This document shows positions 1 to 8,406 of a stretch of DNA of 64,000 nucleotides, in pieces. The notes below the pieces were generated by a model. The model ran no database searches and was not told the origin of the DNA. It worked only from the letters and a program-made list of their open reading frames with translations. Source of the stretch: Arthrobacter oryzae (GTDB lineage Bacteria; Actinomycetota; Actinomycetes; Actinomycetales; Micrococcaceae). The number at the start of each line of letters is the position of its first letter. Positions within the stretch are counted from its first letter, which is position 1. The position numbers and the translations under genes were made by a program. The stretch covers positions 4,030,001 through 4,094,000 of the forward strand of contig NZ_CP132204.1 of NCBI RefSeq assembly GCF_030718995.1, read 5' to 3'.

Positions 1-560
1 CGTGGCTGGGCCTCGGGGCAATCGTCTTCTACGTGGTCATTTACACCATGATCCTTAAGCGCCGCACGGCCCAGAACATCGTCTGGGGCGGAGCCGCGGG
101 TTGCTTCCCGGTGCTGATTGCGTGGGCCGCCGTCACCAACACGGTCGAGTGGCCGGCGATCGTCCTGTTCATGGTCATTTTCCTGTGGACGCCGCCGCAC
201 TACTGGCCGCTGTCCATGCGCTACGGCGAGGACTACCGCAACGCGAAAGTCCCGATGCTCGGCGCTATCGCCGGGGCCAAGGTCGTCTCGGTCCAGGTAG
301 TGCTGTACGCGTGGGCCATGGTGGCGTGCTCGCTGCTGCTGGTCCCTGCCGGCGGGGCGGGCTGGGTCTACACGGTCACCGCCGTGGCCGCAGGTGCCTG
401 GTTCCTGTATGAATCGCACGCCCTCTACAACCGGGCCCAGGGTGGCGACGTCTCCGACAAGGGCGCCATGAAGGTCTTCCACGGTTCCATCAGCTACCTC
501 ACCCTGCTCTTCATCGCCCTGGCCGTCGACCCCTTTGTGGGCTCGGCCATCATGGGCTAG
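1..560 (+). CDS. ctaB: Heme O synthase (protoheme IX farnesyltransferase), 5'-truncated
   Basis: C-terminal part (about 186 residues, frame opening at base 3) of the membrane UbiA-type prenyltransferase that adds farnesyl to heme B, giving heme O for cytochrome oxidase. The motif TPPHYWPLSMRYGEDYRNAKVPML is partly visible as TPPHYWPL and YGEDYRNAKVPM, the second polyprenyl-diphosphate site region typical of CtaB. Several hydrophobic helices follow, ending in SAIMG and TAG at 558-560. The N-terminal half, with the first Asp-rich motif, lies outside the window. The gene converges with ctaA, which uses its product. Confidence 0.93.
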   Translation, partial: WLGLGAIVFYVVIYTMILKRRTAQNIVWGGAAGCFPVLIAWAAVTNTVEWPAIVLFMVIFLWTPPHYWPLSMRYGEDYRNAKVPMLGAIAGAKVVSVQVVLYAWAMVACSLLLVPAGGAGWVYTVTAVAAGAWFLYESHALYNRAQGGDVSDKGAMKVFHGSISYLTLLFIALAVDPFVGSAIMG

Positions 561-686
561 ACGCTCTCTCACTACCTGTCGCTTTATCCCGGGCGCTCTC
601 TCACCTGCGAGGTGAGGGGGCGTTCTGCCATGCGGCAGGAACTGCGAGAGCGTCCAGGGGAAACCCGCAGGAGCTGAGAGAGCGTC
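561..686. repeat. Nested inverted/direct repeats between ctaB and ctaA
   Basis: GCTCTCTCAC occurs at 563-572 and 595-604, and GAGAGCGTC at 646-654 and 678-686. The outer pair ACGCTCTCTCA (561-571) and TGAGAGAGCGT (675-685) are exact reverse complements; the inner pair can also fold. The stretch starts directly after the ctaB stop and contains no credible ORF. It looks like a dispersed intergenic repeat or structured 3' region. I cannot tell from one copy whether it is transcribed for a purpose. Confidence 0.6.
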
Positions 687-714
687 GTGGGGTACCGGTG
701 GCAGGGCACACAAA

Positions 715-744
715 AGCACCCCGGTCACTGCGGACCGGGGTGCT
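715..744. terminator. Bidirectional terminator between ctaB and ctaA
   Basis: Perfect 12-bp stem AGCACCCCGGTC / GACCGGGGTGCT with a 6-nt loop (727-732). It is preceded by an A run (712-715) and followed by a weak T-rich tail, and sits between two converging genes. Confidence 0.8.
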
Positions 745-790
745 GATTCTTCGCTGCTTTACTTATCTGCGCTGCCCTACTTAAGCGGCC

Positions 791-1735
791 TCACTTGACC
801 GGGCTGGACCGGGCGACGTCGGCGGCGTTCGTTGCGGCGCTTATGAGCAGGGCCGCACCCAGCATGTGGGCGCCCACCAGGAGGGCGGGGATGCCGTTGT
901 AGTACTGCGTGAATCCGATGGCTGCCTGGAGCACCGTGACTCCCAGGAGCATCAGTACGGCGCTGCGGAAAGGGCCTGTGATCCGGTCGCGGAACACAAG
1001 GTACAGGCCAAACAGCGCGCCTGCCGTGACGAGGTACGCGGGCACCGCGTGGATGTGCGAGAACAGGTCCCAGTCCAGGCCGTTCCGGGGGGCGTCAGCA
1101 TCGCCGGCGTGCGGTCCGGCTCCCGTAACCACAACACCGAGCATCACGGCGACGGCGGAGAAGAGGGCGACGGCGGCCATCACCGGCCGTGCAGCGCCCG
1201 GCAGGGATGGAAGTACGACGCCGGCGAACCGTCCCGTTCGGCCGTACGCCCTGTTGACCAGCAGGGTCGCAATCACGACGAGGGCCATCGACACCAGGAA
1301 GTGCAGCCCCACCACCCAGGGATTGAGCTGGGTCAGCACGGTAATGCCGCCGATGACGGCCTGCGCCGGGATGCTGGCCAGCAGGCCCAGGGCCAGGAGG
1401 AACAGGTCCCTGCGCTCCTTGCGGAGGTTCCACAGATACACCAGCATGAGGACCGCAATCGCGGCCAGTGCGAATGTCAGGAGCCGGTTTCCGAATTCGA
1501 TGAAGCCGTGGATGCCCATTTCCGGGGTGTTCACCAGGGATGCGTCAGTGCAGCGCGGCCACGTAGGGCAGCCGAGCCCGGACGCGGTGAGGCGGACGGC
1601 CCCTCCGGTCACGACGAGCACCGTCTGGCCGATGAGGGAAAGGACCGCCAGCCTGCGGACGGTGCTGTCGACCGTGACTGGCAGCTTGGACGTCATTCGT
1701 CCGAGAATCTGGGGGAGGCGCGATTCCGTACTCAC
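791..1735 (-). CDS. ctaA: Heme A synthase (COX15/CtaA family)
   Basis: 314-residue integral membrane protein from a GTG start, with about eight hydrophobic segments. It oxidises the C8 methyl of heme O to a formyl group, making heme A for aa3 oxidase. Family signs are the TASGLGCPTWPRC loop with its cysteine pair, EFGNRLLTF and LHFLVSMALV containing the conserved heme-ligand-type His residues, and HIHAVPAYLV. It lies 7 bp downstream of the ABC permease, so it is probably read with the ABC pair, and it converges with ctaB. A later ATG (MTSKLP) is an alternative start. The same neighbourhood (ctaB, COX15-like, ABC genes, sufR) is known in mycobacteria. Confidence 0.92.
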   Translation of the reverse strand: MSTESRLPQILGRMTSKLPVTVDSTVRRLAVLSLIGQTVLVVTGGAVRLTASGLGCPTWPRCTDASLVNTPEMGIHGFIEFGNRLLTFALAAIAVLMLVYLWNLRKERRDLFLLALGLLASIPAQAVIGGITVLTQLNPWVVGLHFLVSMALVVIATLLVNRAYGRTGRFAGVVLPSLPGAARPVMAAVALFSAVAVMLGVVVTGAGPHAGDADAPRNGLDWDLFSHIHAVPAYLVTAGALFGLYLVFRDRITGPFRSAVLMLLGVTVLQAAIGFTQYYNGIPALLVGAHMLGAALLISAATNAADVARSSPVK

Positions 1736-1742
1736 GGTTTTC

Positions 1743-2501
1743 TCAATTCCACTTGAACCAACGGATGGCAGCTGCGCCGGCGAGGACCGTCCAGAGCAGC
1801 AGGACTAGGGTGGCGCCTCCATTAAGGGTGCCGGCGAGGAAAGCATCCCGCAGCGCCTCGCCCAACGCGCCGGACGGCAGGAAGTGGACCACTTCCCCGG
1901 CGGGCGCGGGCAGCCGCTCAGCGGGAATGACGATTCCGCCCAGGGCCCCGAGCAGGATCCATAAAAGGTTGGTGATGGCCAGGGTAGCCTCCGGCCGGAC
2001 CGTTCCGGCGACCAGGAGGCCAAGGGCGGTGAAAGCTGCCGCCCCCAGGACCAGCAGCGCCAGCGCCGGTACCCAACCCGTCGTCGTCGGCTGCCAGCCG
2101 AGTGCCAAGGCCACGGCCCCGACCACCAGCACCTGCAGGGCCAGCACGGCCAGCACGGCCAGGATTTTTCCTGCGATCAGGCCGGCTCGCCCCAGGGGGG
2201 TGGTGGACAGGAAGCGCAGCACCCCGTAACGGCGGTCGAACCCGGTGGAAATGCCCTGGCCGGTGAAGGCCGTGGACATCGCACACAAGGCGAGGATTCC
2301 CGGTACCGCAACGTCAACCCGGGTTCCGCCCAGGCCGTCCAGCAGCGGGGTGACGGTCAGCCCCACCAAGGCCAGCAGGGGCAAGACGATCGCCAGGATG
2401 AGCTGCTCGCCGTTGCGCAGCATGGTGATTGCTTCGTACTTGCCTTGGAGCAGAATGCGGCGGTGAAGCGGGGCAGGAGCGCTGCCCAGGACGCGGGTCA
2501 T
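1743..2501 (-). CDS. ABC-2 type transporter permease
   Basis: 252-residue membrane protein (MTRVLGSAPAPLHRR...). It has about six hydrophobic segments and the ABC-2 permease layout: a helix after residue 35, a run of helices in the middle, and a last helix before the C-terminal RWFKWN. The ATG at 2501 overlaps the stop of the ATPase gene as ATGA, which fixes this start over a longer in-frame extension. With the neighbouring ATPase it should form a drug- or lipid-type exporter. The substrate cannot be read from sequence. Position next to ctaA suggests a possible, unproven link to heme or respiratory assembly. Confidence 0.85.
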   Translation of the reverse strand: MTRVLGSAPAPLHRRILLQGKYEAITMLRNGEQLILAIVLPLLALVGLTVTPLLDGLGGTRVDVAVPGILALCAMSTAFTGQGISTGFDRRYGVLRFLSTTPLGRAGLIAGKILAVLAVLALQVLVVGAVALALGWQPTTTGWVPALALLVLGAAAFTALGLLVAGTVRPEATLAITNLLWILLGALGGIVIPAERLPAPAGEVVHFLPSGALGEALRDAFLAGTLNGGATLVLLLWTVLAGAAAIRWFKWN

Positions 2502-3469
2502 CGCATCTCCCTTCCCGAGATGTCCAAAAATACGTCTTCCAGGCTCCGGGCTTCCAGGCTCATGGAGCCGGGCATGATGCCATGGCCGGCCCACCAGGCC
2601 GTCAGTGCGGCCAGGTCCTCCGGCGTTAGTACTCCGGTGGCGGCGTAACTCCCGGCGCGGGTTTCCCGGATGTCGACGGCGGCAGGCAGGACGCCCGTGA
2701 AGTCCAGCCCGGGACGCGCCTCGAAGAGAAGGGTCCGGACGTGTTCCCGGGCGGCGTCCGTGCTCAGGTTCCGCATCAGCAGTTGGGCCACTGTGCCTTC
2801 GGCGACATTCCGGCCGGCGTCAATGATGTAGACGTAGTCAGCCAGCCGCTGGGCATCGTCCATCAGGTGGGTGGTGAGGATGATTCCCATGCCGGCGTCG
2901 CGTAACTCGGAAATCAATTCGAACACCAGCTGGCGCGACTGCGGATCCAGCCCCGCGCTTGGTTCGTCCAGGAAGAGGACCTCGGGGTTTCCAGCCAGGG
3001 CCGCTGCGAGGGCGAGCCGCTGGCGCTGGCCACCGGAAAGGCGCCGCACCGTCGTGCGGCTGAAGCTGTCAATGCCCAGGCGTCCCACCAGGTCATCCAC
3101 GGACCATGGATCCTGGTACATTCCGGCGATATGCTTCAGCAGTGGGATGGGCCGGGCCGACGGCGGGAGCCCGCCGTCCTGGAGCATGACACCCACGCGG
3201 GAACGAAGGGAAGCCCCTGCCGTGTCCGGGTCCTGGCCCAGCAGGGAGACGGTGCCGCCGGATCGGCGCTGCAGTCCTTGCGCACATTCAATAGTGGTGG
3301 TTTTGCCGGCGCCGTTGGCTCCCAGCAGGGCCGTGACCTGGCCGCGTTCGGCGGTGAGGGAAACACCGCTGACCACCCGGAGCATTTTGCCGTCAAGGGA
3401 GGCCAGGGGGCCAACGTCCTTAATAAGTCCCGTGATGGACAGGACGGGAGAATCGGGAGATCGCACCAA
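2498..3469 (-). CDS. ABC transporter ATP-binding protein
   Basis: 323-residue DrrA-type ATPase. Walker A is GANGAGKTT near residue 50, the Q-loop is in VMLQDGG, the signature is LSGGQRQRLALA, Walker B is VLFLDEPSAGLD, and the H-loop is TTHLMDD. A C-terminal extension of about 100 residues is typical of the drug-export subfamily. The start is TTG at 3469 or GTG at 3466. It is coupled by a 4-base overlap to the permease gene and is divergent from sufR, sharing about 110 bp with the suf promoter. Confidence 0.88.
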   Translation of the reverse strand: MVRSPDSPVLSITGLIKDVGPLASLDGKMLRVVSGVSLTAERGQVTALLGANGAGKTTTIECAQGLQRRSGGTVSLLGQDPDTAGASLRSRVGVMLQDGGLPPSARPIPLLKHIAGMYQDPWSVDDLVGRLGIDSFSRTTVRRLSGGQRQRLALAAALAGNPEVLFLDEPSAGLDPQSRQLVFELISELRDAGMGIILTTHLMDDAQRLADYVYIIDAGRNVAEGTVAQLLMRNLSTDAAREHVRTLLFEARPGLDFTGVLPAAVDIRETRAGSYAATGVLTPEDLAALTAWWAGHGIMPGSMSLEARSLEDVFLDISGREMR

Positions 3470-3516
3470 AGCATTCTACGCGATGTAGTACGCCCGCCTT
3501 CCGACGGCATGTGACT

Positions 3517-3535
3517 GTAGGTCAGCCTCGCCTTA
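3517..3535 (+). promoter_or_regulatory. DtxR/IdeR-like iron box upstream of sufR
   Basis: GTAGGTCAGCCTCGCCTTA matches the 19-bp DtxR/IdeR palindrome (TTAGGTTAGCCTAACCTAA) at 14 of 19 positions by my alignment. A candidate -10 (TAAATT, 3550-3555) lies 14 nt downstream, so the box would cover or abut the -35. It sits between the divergent ABC ATPase and sufR. Control of suf by a DtxR-type iron regulator fits the biology of the pathway but is inferred here. Confidence 0.6.
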
Positions 3536-3580
3536 CTGGAACGGGGGAGTAAATTACGACATGATTGTGTTGTGTATTCC

Positions 3581-4462
3581 ATGAGCACCCGACTTTCTGC
3601 GCCCCGAACCGGGTCCGCCGCGCCAAACGGCGCCGCCGGTTCGTTCCGGCCCGGGACGGCTGTGCCCCAGCCGGCCTCCGCAGCCCGGCCGGCGTCGACG
3701 CCGCACGCGTTCTCGGCGGACTCGGATGAGCGCACGCGTGACCGCGTACTGAACGCGGTGCTGGAGCACGGTCCGGTCAGTGCTGCCGAGCTCGGCGACC
3801 TGCTCGGCTTCACGCCAGCAGCCGTGCGGCGGCACTTGGACCACCTGTCACGCAGCGGTGTGATTGAGGTCAAGCGCGTGGCCAAGGCAGGAGCCGGTGC
3901 AGGACGCCCGGCCCGCCGCTACGTCCTGAGCTCGCAGGGCCAGTCCCGCCTCGGGGACGACTACCTTGACATTGCCGGCCTGGCTCTCCAGCGCCTGGGC
4001 GAAATTGCCGGACCCGATGCGGTCCGCGAGTTCGCCGTCGAACGCTTCGCGGAGATGGAACGCCGCTACGCGCCGGAGATCGAGGCCGCCGGGCCGGATA
4101 TCACCGCGCGGGCACAGGCCCTTTCCGCCGCGCTGAGCCGGGACGGTTTTGTGGCCTCGGCAGCCTCCATTGAAGCCAAGGCGCCGCTCCCTGCTGCGCT
4201 CTCCAGCGTCCAGCTGTGCCAGGGCCATTGCCCCATCCAGCAGCTGGCGACCAGGTTCCCCGTGTTCTGCGACGTCGAAACCGAAGTATTTTCCCGGCTC
4301 GTCGGCGTCGACGTGCGCAGGCTGTCCACGCTGGCACGCGGCGGACACGTCTGCACCACCCACATACCTACAGGCCGTCCGGCCGCCAAGGGACCCGAGG
4401 GTCCCGGACACACCACGGACAGCCTGGGCGAAGTATCCAACCATCTGCAAGAAAGGCCGTGA
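3581..4462 (+). CDS. sufR: SufR-type iron-sulfur-sensing transcriptional regulator
   Basis: 293-residue DNA-binding repressor of the suf operon. A winged helix-turn-helix of the ArsR/DeoR kind spans about residues 45-110 (AELGDLLGFTPAAVRRHLDHL). The C-terminal half carries CQGHCPIQQLATRFPVFC, a C-x3-C-x12-C cluster with the same spacing I recall for M. tuberculosis SufR, followed by another Cys in GGHVCTTH. These should bind a Fe-S cluster whose state gates DNA binding. I chose ATG 3581; GTG 3572 in frame is possible, and neither has a strong ribosome site. The stop overlaps the sufB ATG (TGATG), so it leads the operon and is probably autoregulated. Confidence 0.9.
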   Translation: MSTRLSAPRTGSAAPNGAAGSFRPGTAVPQPASAARPASTPHAFSADSDERTRDRVLNAVLEHGPVSAAELGDLLGFTPAAVRRHLDHLSRSGVIEVKRVAKAGAGAGRPARRYVLSSQGQSRLGDDYLDIAGLALQRLGEIAGPDAVREFAVERFAEMERRYAPEIEAAGPDITARAQALSAALSRDGFVASAASIEAKAPLPAALSSVQLCQGHCPIQQLATRFPVFCDVETEVFSRLVGVDVRRLSTLARGGHVCTTHIPTGRPAAKGPEGPGHTTDSLGEVSNHLQERP

Positions 4463-5925
4463 TGACGGACCAACTATCAGAGAACAAGGTTGCTGAAACT
4501 ACTGTGATTTCGGAGATTCTGGAGAAGAACCCCGAGCTCCACGGTATTGGCACCTATGAGTACGGCTGGGCCGACAAGAACGATGTCGGAGCCAACGCAC
4601 GTCGTGGCATCAACGACGAAGTTGTCCGGGACATTTCGGCCAAGAAGAACGAGCCGGAGTGGATGCTGGACCTGCGCCTGAAGGGCCTGAAGTACTTCGA
4701 CCGCAAGCCCATGCCCACCTGGGGTGCAGACCTCTCCGGCATCGACTTCGACAACATCAAGTACTTCGTGCGCTCCACGGAGAAGCAGGCCGCCACGTGG
4801 GAAGACCTCCCCGAGGACATCCGGAACACCTACGAGAAACTGGGCATTCCGGAAGCTGAGCGCAGCCGCCTCGTTTCAGGCGTGGCAGCACAGTACGAAT
4901 CCGAGGTCGTGTACCACCAGATCCGCGAGGACCTCGAAGCCCAGGGCGTCATCTTCCTGGACACCGACACTGCACTGCGCGAGCACCCGGAGATCTTCCA
5001 GGAGTACTTCGGCACCATCATCCCGGTGGGCGACAACAAGTTTGCGTCGCTCAACACGGCCGTGTGGTCCGGCGGTTCCTTCGTATACGTCCCCAAGGGC
5101 GTTCACGTGGACATCCCGCTGCAGGCATACTTCCGCATCAACACGGAAAACATGGGCCAGTTCGAGCGCACGCTGATCATCGCCGACGAGGACTCCTACG
5201 TCCACTACATCGAAGGCTGCACGGCGCCGATCTACACGTCGGACTCGCTGCACTCTGCCGTTGTGGAAATCATCGTGAAGAAGGGCGCCCGCGTCCGCTA
5301 CACGACCATCCAGAACTGGTCCAACAACGTGTACAATCTGGTCACCAAGCGCGCCATCTGCGAAGAGGGCGCCACCATGGAATGGATCGATGGCAACATC
5401 GGCTCCAAGGTCACCATGAAGTACCCGGCCGTCTACCTGGTGGGCGAGCACGCCAAGGGTGAAACGCTGTCCATCGCGTTCGCCGGCGAAGGCCAGCACC
5501 AGGACACCGGCTCGAAGATGGTTCACATCGCACCGAACACCAAGAGCTCCATCGTCTCCAAGTCCGTGGCACGCGGCGGCGGCCGTGCCGCCTACCGCGG
5601 CCTGGTCCAGATCCGCGAAGGCGCCAAGCACTCCGCCAACACGGTCCGCTGCGACGCCCTGCTCGTGGACACGATCAGCCGTTCGGACACGTACCCGTAC
5701 ATCGACATCCGCGAAGATGACGTCCAGCTGGGTCACGAGGCAACCGTCTCGCGCGTTTCCGAAGAACAGCTCTTCTACCTGATGTCCCGCGGCATGCGCG
5801 AAGACGAAGCCATGGCGATGATTGTCCGCGGCTTCATCGAGCCGATCGCCCGCGAGCTTCCGATGGAATACGCCCTCGAGCTGAACCGCCTCATTGAACT
5901 CCAGATGGAAGGATCCGTCGGTTAA
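4462..5925 (+). CDS. sufB: Fe-S cluster assembly scaffold SufB
   Basis: 487-residue cytosolic scaffold subunit of the SufBC2D complex that builds Fe-S clusters. The start ATG 4462 overlaps the sufR stop and has GAAAGG 5 nt upstream; longer in-frame ORF sequence upstream overlaps sufR and is not real. Family signs are GIGTYEYGW, the long beta-helical core and SANTVRCDALLVD, with the conserved Cys that corresponds to the sulfur-accepting Cys of E. coli SufB. The length is usual for the family. It is translationally coupled to sufD (TAATG). Confidence 0.96.
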   Translation: MTDQLSENKVAETTVISEILEKNPELHGIGTYEYGWADKNDVGANARRGINDEVVRDISAKKNEPEWMLDLRLKGLKYFDRKPMPTWGADLSGIDFDNIKYFVRSTEKQAATWEDLPEDIRNTYEKLGIPEAERSRLVSGVAAQYESEVVYHQIREDLEAQGVIFLDTDTALREHPEIFQEYFGTIIPVGDNKFASLNTAVWSGGSFVYVPKGVHVDIPLQAYFRINTENMGQFERTLIIADEDSYVHYIEGCTAPIYTSDSLHSAVVEIIVKKGARVRYTTIQNWSNNVYNLVTKRAICEEGATMEWIDGNIGSKVTMKYPAVYLVGEHAKGETLSIAFAGEGQHQDTGSKMVHIAPNTKSSIVSKSVARGGGRAAYRGLVQIREGAKHSANTVRCDALLVDTISRSDTYPYIDIREDDVQLGHEATVSRVSEEQLFYLMSRGMREDEAMAMIVRGFIEPIARELPMEYALELNRLIELQMEGSVG

Positions 5926-7175
5926 TGACTGCCGAAACTGTTACTGAAAAGGCCCGCATCGGAGCGCCTTCCATCGCCGGCTTCACCGAGGAAGGCGAGG
6001 GGCTGGTCGCCGCCAAGGTGGACCACAGCCACAATCACGGCGTTACCGTGATGTCCTCCCGCGCCGAACGCCTCACAAGCTTCAACGTGGCCGACTTCCC
6101 GCTGCCCACGGGCCGCGAGGAGGAATGGCGCTTCAGCCCGGTCCGCGGGCTGGCCAACCTGCTCTCCGACACCGCCACGGACCGTGATCCCGTGCCGGCC
6201 GCCGGCTACACCGTTGAAGCGCCTGAAGGCTACGTCCGCGGCACGCTGGCTCCCGGTGCAGCACCCCGCGGAAGCGTCCTGGTCCCCGCCGACCGGGCCG
6301 CCGTCGTCGCCTCCGCCAACACGGACGAGGCACTGCACGTGGTCATCCCGGCGGAAGCCGAGCCGGCTGAGCCGCTGCGGATCCTGGTCCACGGCGAAGC
6401 CGCGGGCCGCCGCTCCAACGCACACTTCGTGCTGGAAGCGGGTGCCAACTCGCGCAGCGTCGTGATCCTGGAGCACACGGGTTCGGCCGACCACAACGGC
6501 AACCTGGAAGTCATCGTTGGCGAGGGCGCCAAGCTCACCGTGATCTCGGTACAGCTCTGGGAAGACGACGCCAAGCACCTGGCTCAGCACGACGCGCAGG
6601 TAGGCAAGGACGCTGTGTACAAGCACATCGCCGTGTCCCTGGGTGGCTCGATCGTTCGCCTGAACTCCAACGTCCGGTTCTCGGGCGAGGGTGCCGACGC
6701 CGAGCTGCTGGGCCTCTACTTCGCCGACGCGGGACAGCACCTGGAGCACCGCTCCTTCGTTGACCACAACGTGGCCAACTGCAAGTCCAACGTGCTCTAC
6801 AAGGGCGCCCTGCAGGGCAAGGATGCACACACCGTCTGGGTCGGCGATGTCCTCATCCAAAAGCAGGCACTGGGCACCGATTCGTACGAGAAGAACCAGA
6901 ACCTCGTGCTGACGGACGGCTGCCGTGCGGACTCGGTCCCGAACCTCGAGATTGAAACCGGCCTCATCGAGGGTGCCGGCCACGCGAGCTCCACCGGCCG
7001 TTTCGATGACGAGCACCTGTTCTACCTCATGGCCCGCGGCATCCCCGAGGACGTCGCCCGCCGCCTGGTTGTCCGCGGGTTCCTCAACGAGATCATCCAG
7101 AAGATCAAGGTCCCGGCACTCGAAGAGCGCCTGACCGAGGCTGTTGAGCGCGAGCTCGCCGCGAGCGAGAACTGA
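5925..7175 (+). CDS. sufD: Fe-S cluster assembly protein SufD
   Basis: 416-residue SufD, the SufB paralog completing SufBC2D and thought to help iron entry. It has a short variable N-terminus, then EEEWRFSPVRGL, a right-handed beta-helix core, and a C-terminal ARGIPEDVARRLVVRGF segment shared with SufB and used for SufC contact. The ATG overlaps the sufB TAA (TAATG). The length is normal for actinobacteria. Confidence 0.95.
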   Translation: MTAETVTEKARIGAPSIAGFTEEGEGLVAAKVDHSHNHGVTVMSSRAERLTSFNVADFPLPTGREEEWRFSPVRGLANLLSDTATDRDPVPAAGYTVEAPEGYVRGTLAPGAAPRGSVLVPADRAAVVASANTDEALHVVIPAEAEPAEPLRILVHGEAAGRRSNAHFVLEAGANSRSVVILEHTGSADHNGNLEVIVGEGAKLTVISVQLWEDDAKHLAQHDAQVGKDAVYKHIAVSLGGSIVRLNSNVRFSGEGADAELLGLYFADAGQHLEHRSFVDHNVANCKSNVLYKGALQGKDAHTVWVGDVLIQKQALGTDSYEKNQNLVLTDGCRADSVPNLEIETGLIEGAGHASSTGRFDDEHLFYLMARGIPEDVARRLVVRGFLNEIIQKIKVPALEERLTEAVERELAASEN

Positions 7176-7194
7176 AACGGACAGGCCGGAACGC

Positions 7195-7551
7195 ATGAGT
7201 GAACAACCCAAGGGTGAGCTGGTATGCAATGCCAACGACATCCAGGTCAAGCAGGCGCTGCGGATCCTGATCGACGACTATCCGGTAGCCGTCGTCCGGG
7301 ACTCGATGGGAGAAATCCACGCCATCGGCGACACCTGCTCGCACGCGGACATTTCACTGTCCGAGGGCGAGGTGGAAGGCTGCGCGATCGAGTGCTGGGG
7401 CCACGGCTCGCAATTCGACCTGCGCAACGGCCAGCCCCTGCAGCTTCCTGCCTACGATCCCGTGCCGGTCTTCGCCGTCGAGCTTGACGGTGACGACGTC
7501 TACGTGGATGTAACCAATGTCCTGAACGGCGCCACCGTCAACACCTACTGA
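7195..7551 (+). CDS. Rieske-type [2Fe-2S] ferredoxin in the suf operon
   Basis: 118-residue soluble Rieske protein of the non-heme dioxygenase ferredoxin type. Cluster ligands are visible as DTCSHADISL (C-x-H) and IECWGHGSQFDL (C-x2-H). ATG 7195 was chosen because MSEQPKGELV matches where the fold begins; the longer ORF runs into sufD. It lies 19 bp after sufD and 44 bp before sufC, so it is part of the operon. Actinobacterial suf operons can carry such a ferredoxin, perhaps as electron donor for cluster assembly; that role is inferred. Confidence 0.9.
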   Translation: MSEQPKGELVCNANDIQVKQALRILIDDYPVAVVRDSMGEIHAIGDTCSHADISLSEGEVEGCAIECWGHGSQFDLRNGQPLQLPAYDPVPVFAVELDGDDVYVDVTNVLNGATVNTY

Positions 7552-7595
7552 GCGCCCCGGCCTCACAAGACTTACGAACGAAAAGAAAGAAGAGC

Positions 7596-8393
7596 ATGTC
7601 AACTCTTGAAATCAAGGACCTGCACGTCAGCATTGAGACGGAGCAGGGCACCAAGGAGATCCTGAAGGGCGTCAGCCTGACCATCAGGACCGGCGAAACC
7701 CACGCCATCATGGGACCCAACGGTTCGGGCAAGTCCACCCTGGCGTCCACCATTGCCGGTCACCCGCGCTACAACGTCACCAGCGGTTCCATCACGCTCG
7801 ACGGCGAAGATGTCCTGGCCATGAGCGTGGACGAGCGCGCCCGCGCCGGCGTCTTCCTCGCCATGCAGTACCCGGTGGAGGTCCCCGGCGTCAGCATGAC
7901 CAACTTCCTCCGGACCGCCAAGACCGCCATCGACGGCGAAGCGCCCAAGCTGCGTACCTGGACCAAGGACGTCAAGGCTGCCATGCAGAAGCTGCGCATA
8001 GATGCCGACTTCACCCAGCGCAACGTCAACGAAGGCTTCTCCGGCGGCGAAAAGAAGCGCGTGGAGATCCTGCAGCTCGAGCTCTTCAAGCCCAAGTTCG
8101 CGGTCCTGGACGAGACCGACTCCGGCCTGGACGTCGACGCCCTGAAGGTTGTCTCCGAGGGTGTCAACCGTGCCCACGCCGAAGGCAACATGGGTACCCT
8201 GCTCATCACGCACTACACCCGGATCCTGCGCTACATCAAGCCTGAATTCGTCCACGTCTTCGTTGACGGCCAGGTTGTCGAAGAGGGCGGTCCGGAACTC
8301 GCCGACCGCCTCGAAGAAGAAGGCTACGACCGTTACGCCAAGGGTGCCGGCGCAGCAACCATTCCCGCAGCCGACGCTGCAGTCCAGGGCTAG
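7596..8393 (+). CDS. sufC: Fe-S assembly ATPase SufC
   Basis: 265-residue ABC-type ATPase of SufBC2D. Walker A is GPNGSGKST (near residue 38), the signature is FSGGEKKRVEI, Walker B is FAVLDETDSGLDVD, and the H-loop is ITHYTRIL. The DETDSGLD form of Walker B is diagnostic of SufC. AAAGAAAGAAGAG upstream gives the ribosome site. The extra C-terminal Ala-rich tail (KGAGAATIPAADAAVQG) is common in this lineage. Confidence 0.96.
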   Translation: MSTLEIKDLHVSIETEQGTKEILKGVSLTIRTGETHAIMGPNGSGKSTLASTIAGHPRYNVTSGSITLDGEDVLAMSVDERARAGVFLAMQYPVEVPGVSMTNFLRTAKTAIDGEAPKLRTWTKDVKAAMQKLRIDADFTQRNVNEGFSGGEKKRVEILQLELFKPKFAVLDETDSGLDVDALKVVSEGVNRAHAEGNMGTLLITHYTRILRYIKPEFVHVFVDGQVVEEGGPELADRLEEEGYDRYAKGAGAATIPAADAAVQG

Positions 8394-8406
8394 TGAGGAC
8401 AACGCC

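Noticed and set aside
3557..3572. SufR palindrome near ACATGATTGTGT
   Set aside because: Only 8 of 12 positions are symmetric and the known mycobacterial site spacing is not matched.
4216..4461. 82-codon N-terminal extension of SufB
   Set aside because: Overlaps sufR in another frame and is Arg/Pro-rich shadow sequence; ATG 4462 has a ribosome site and matches the family start.
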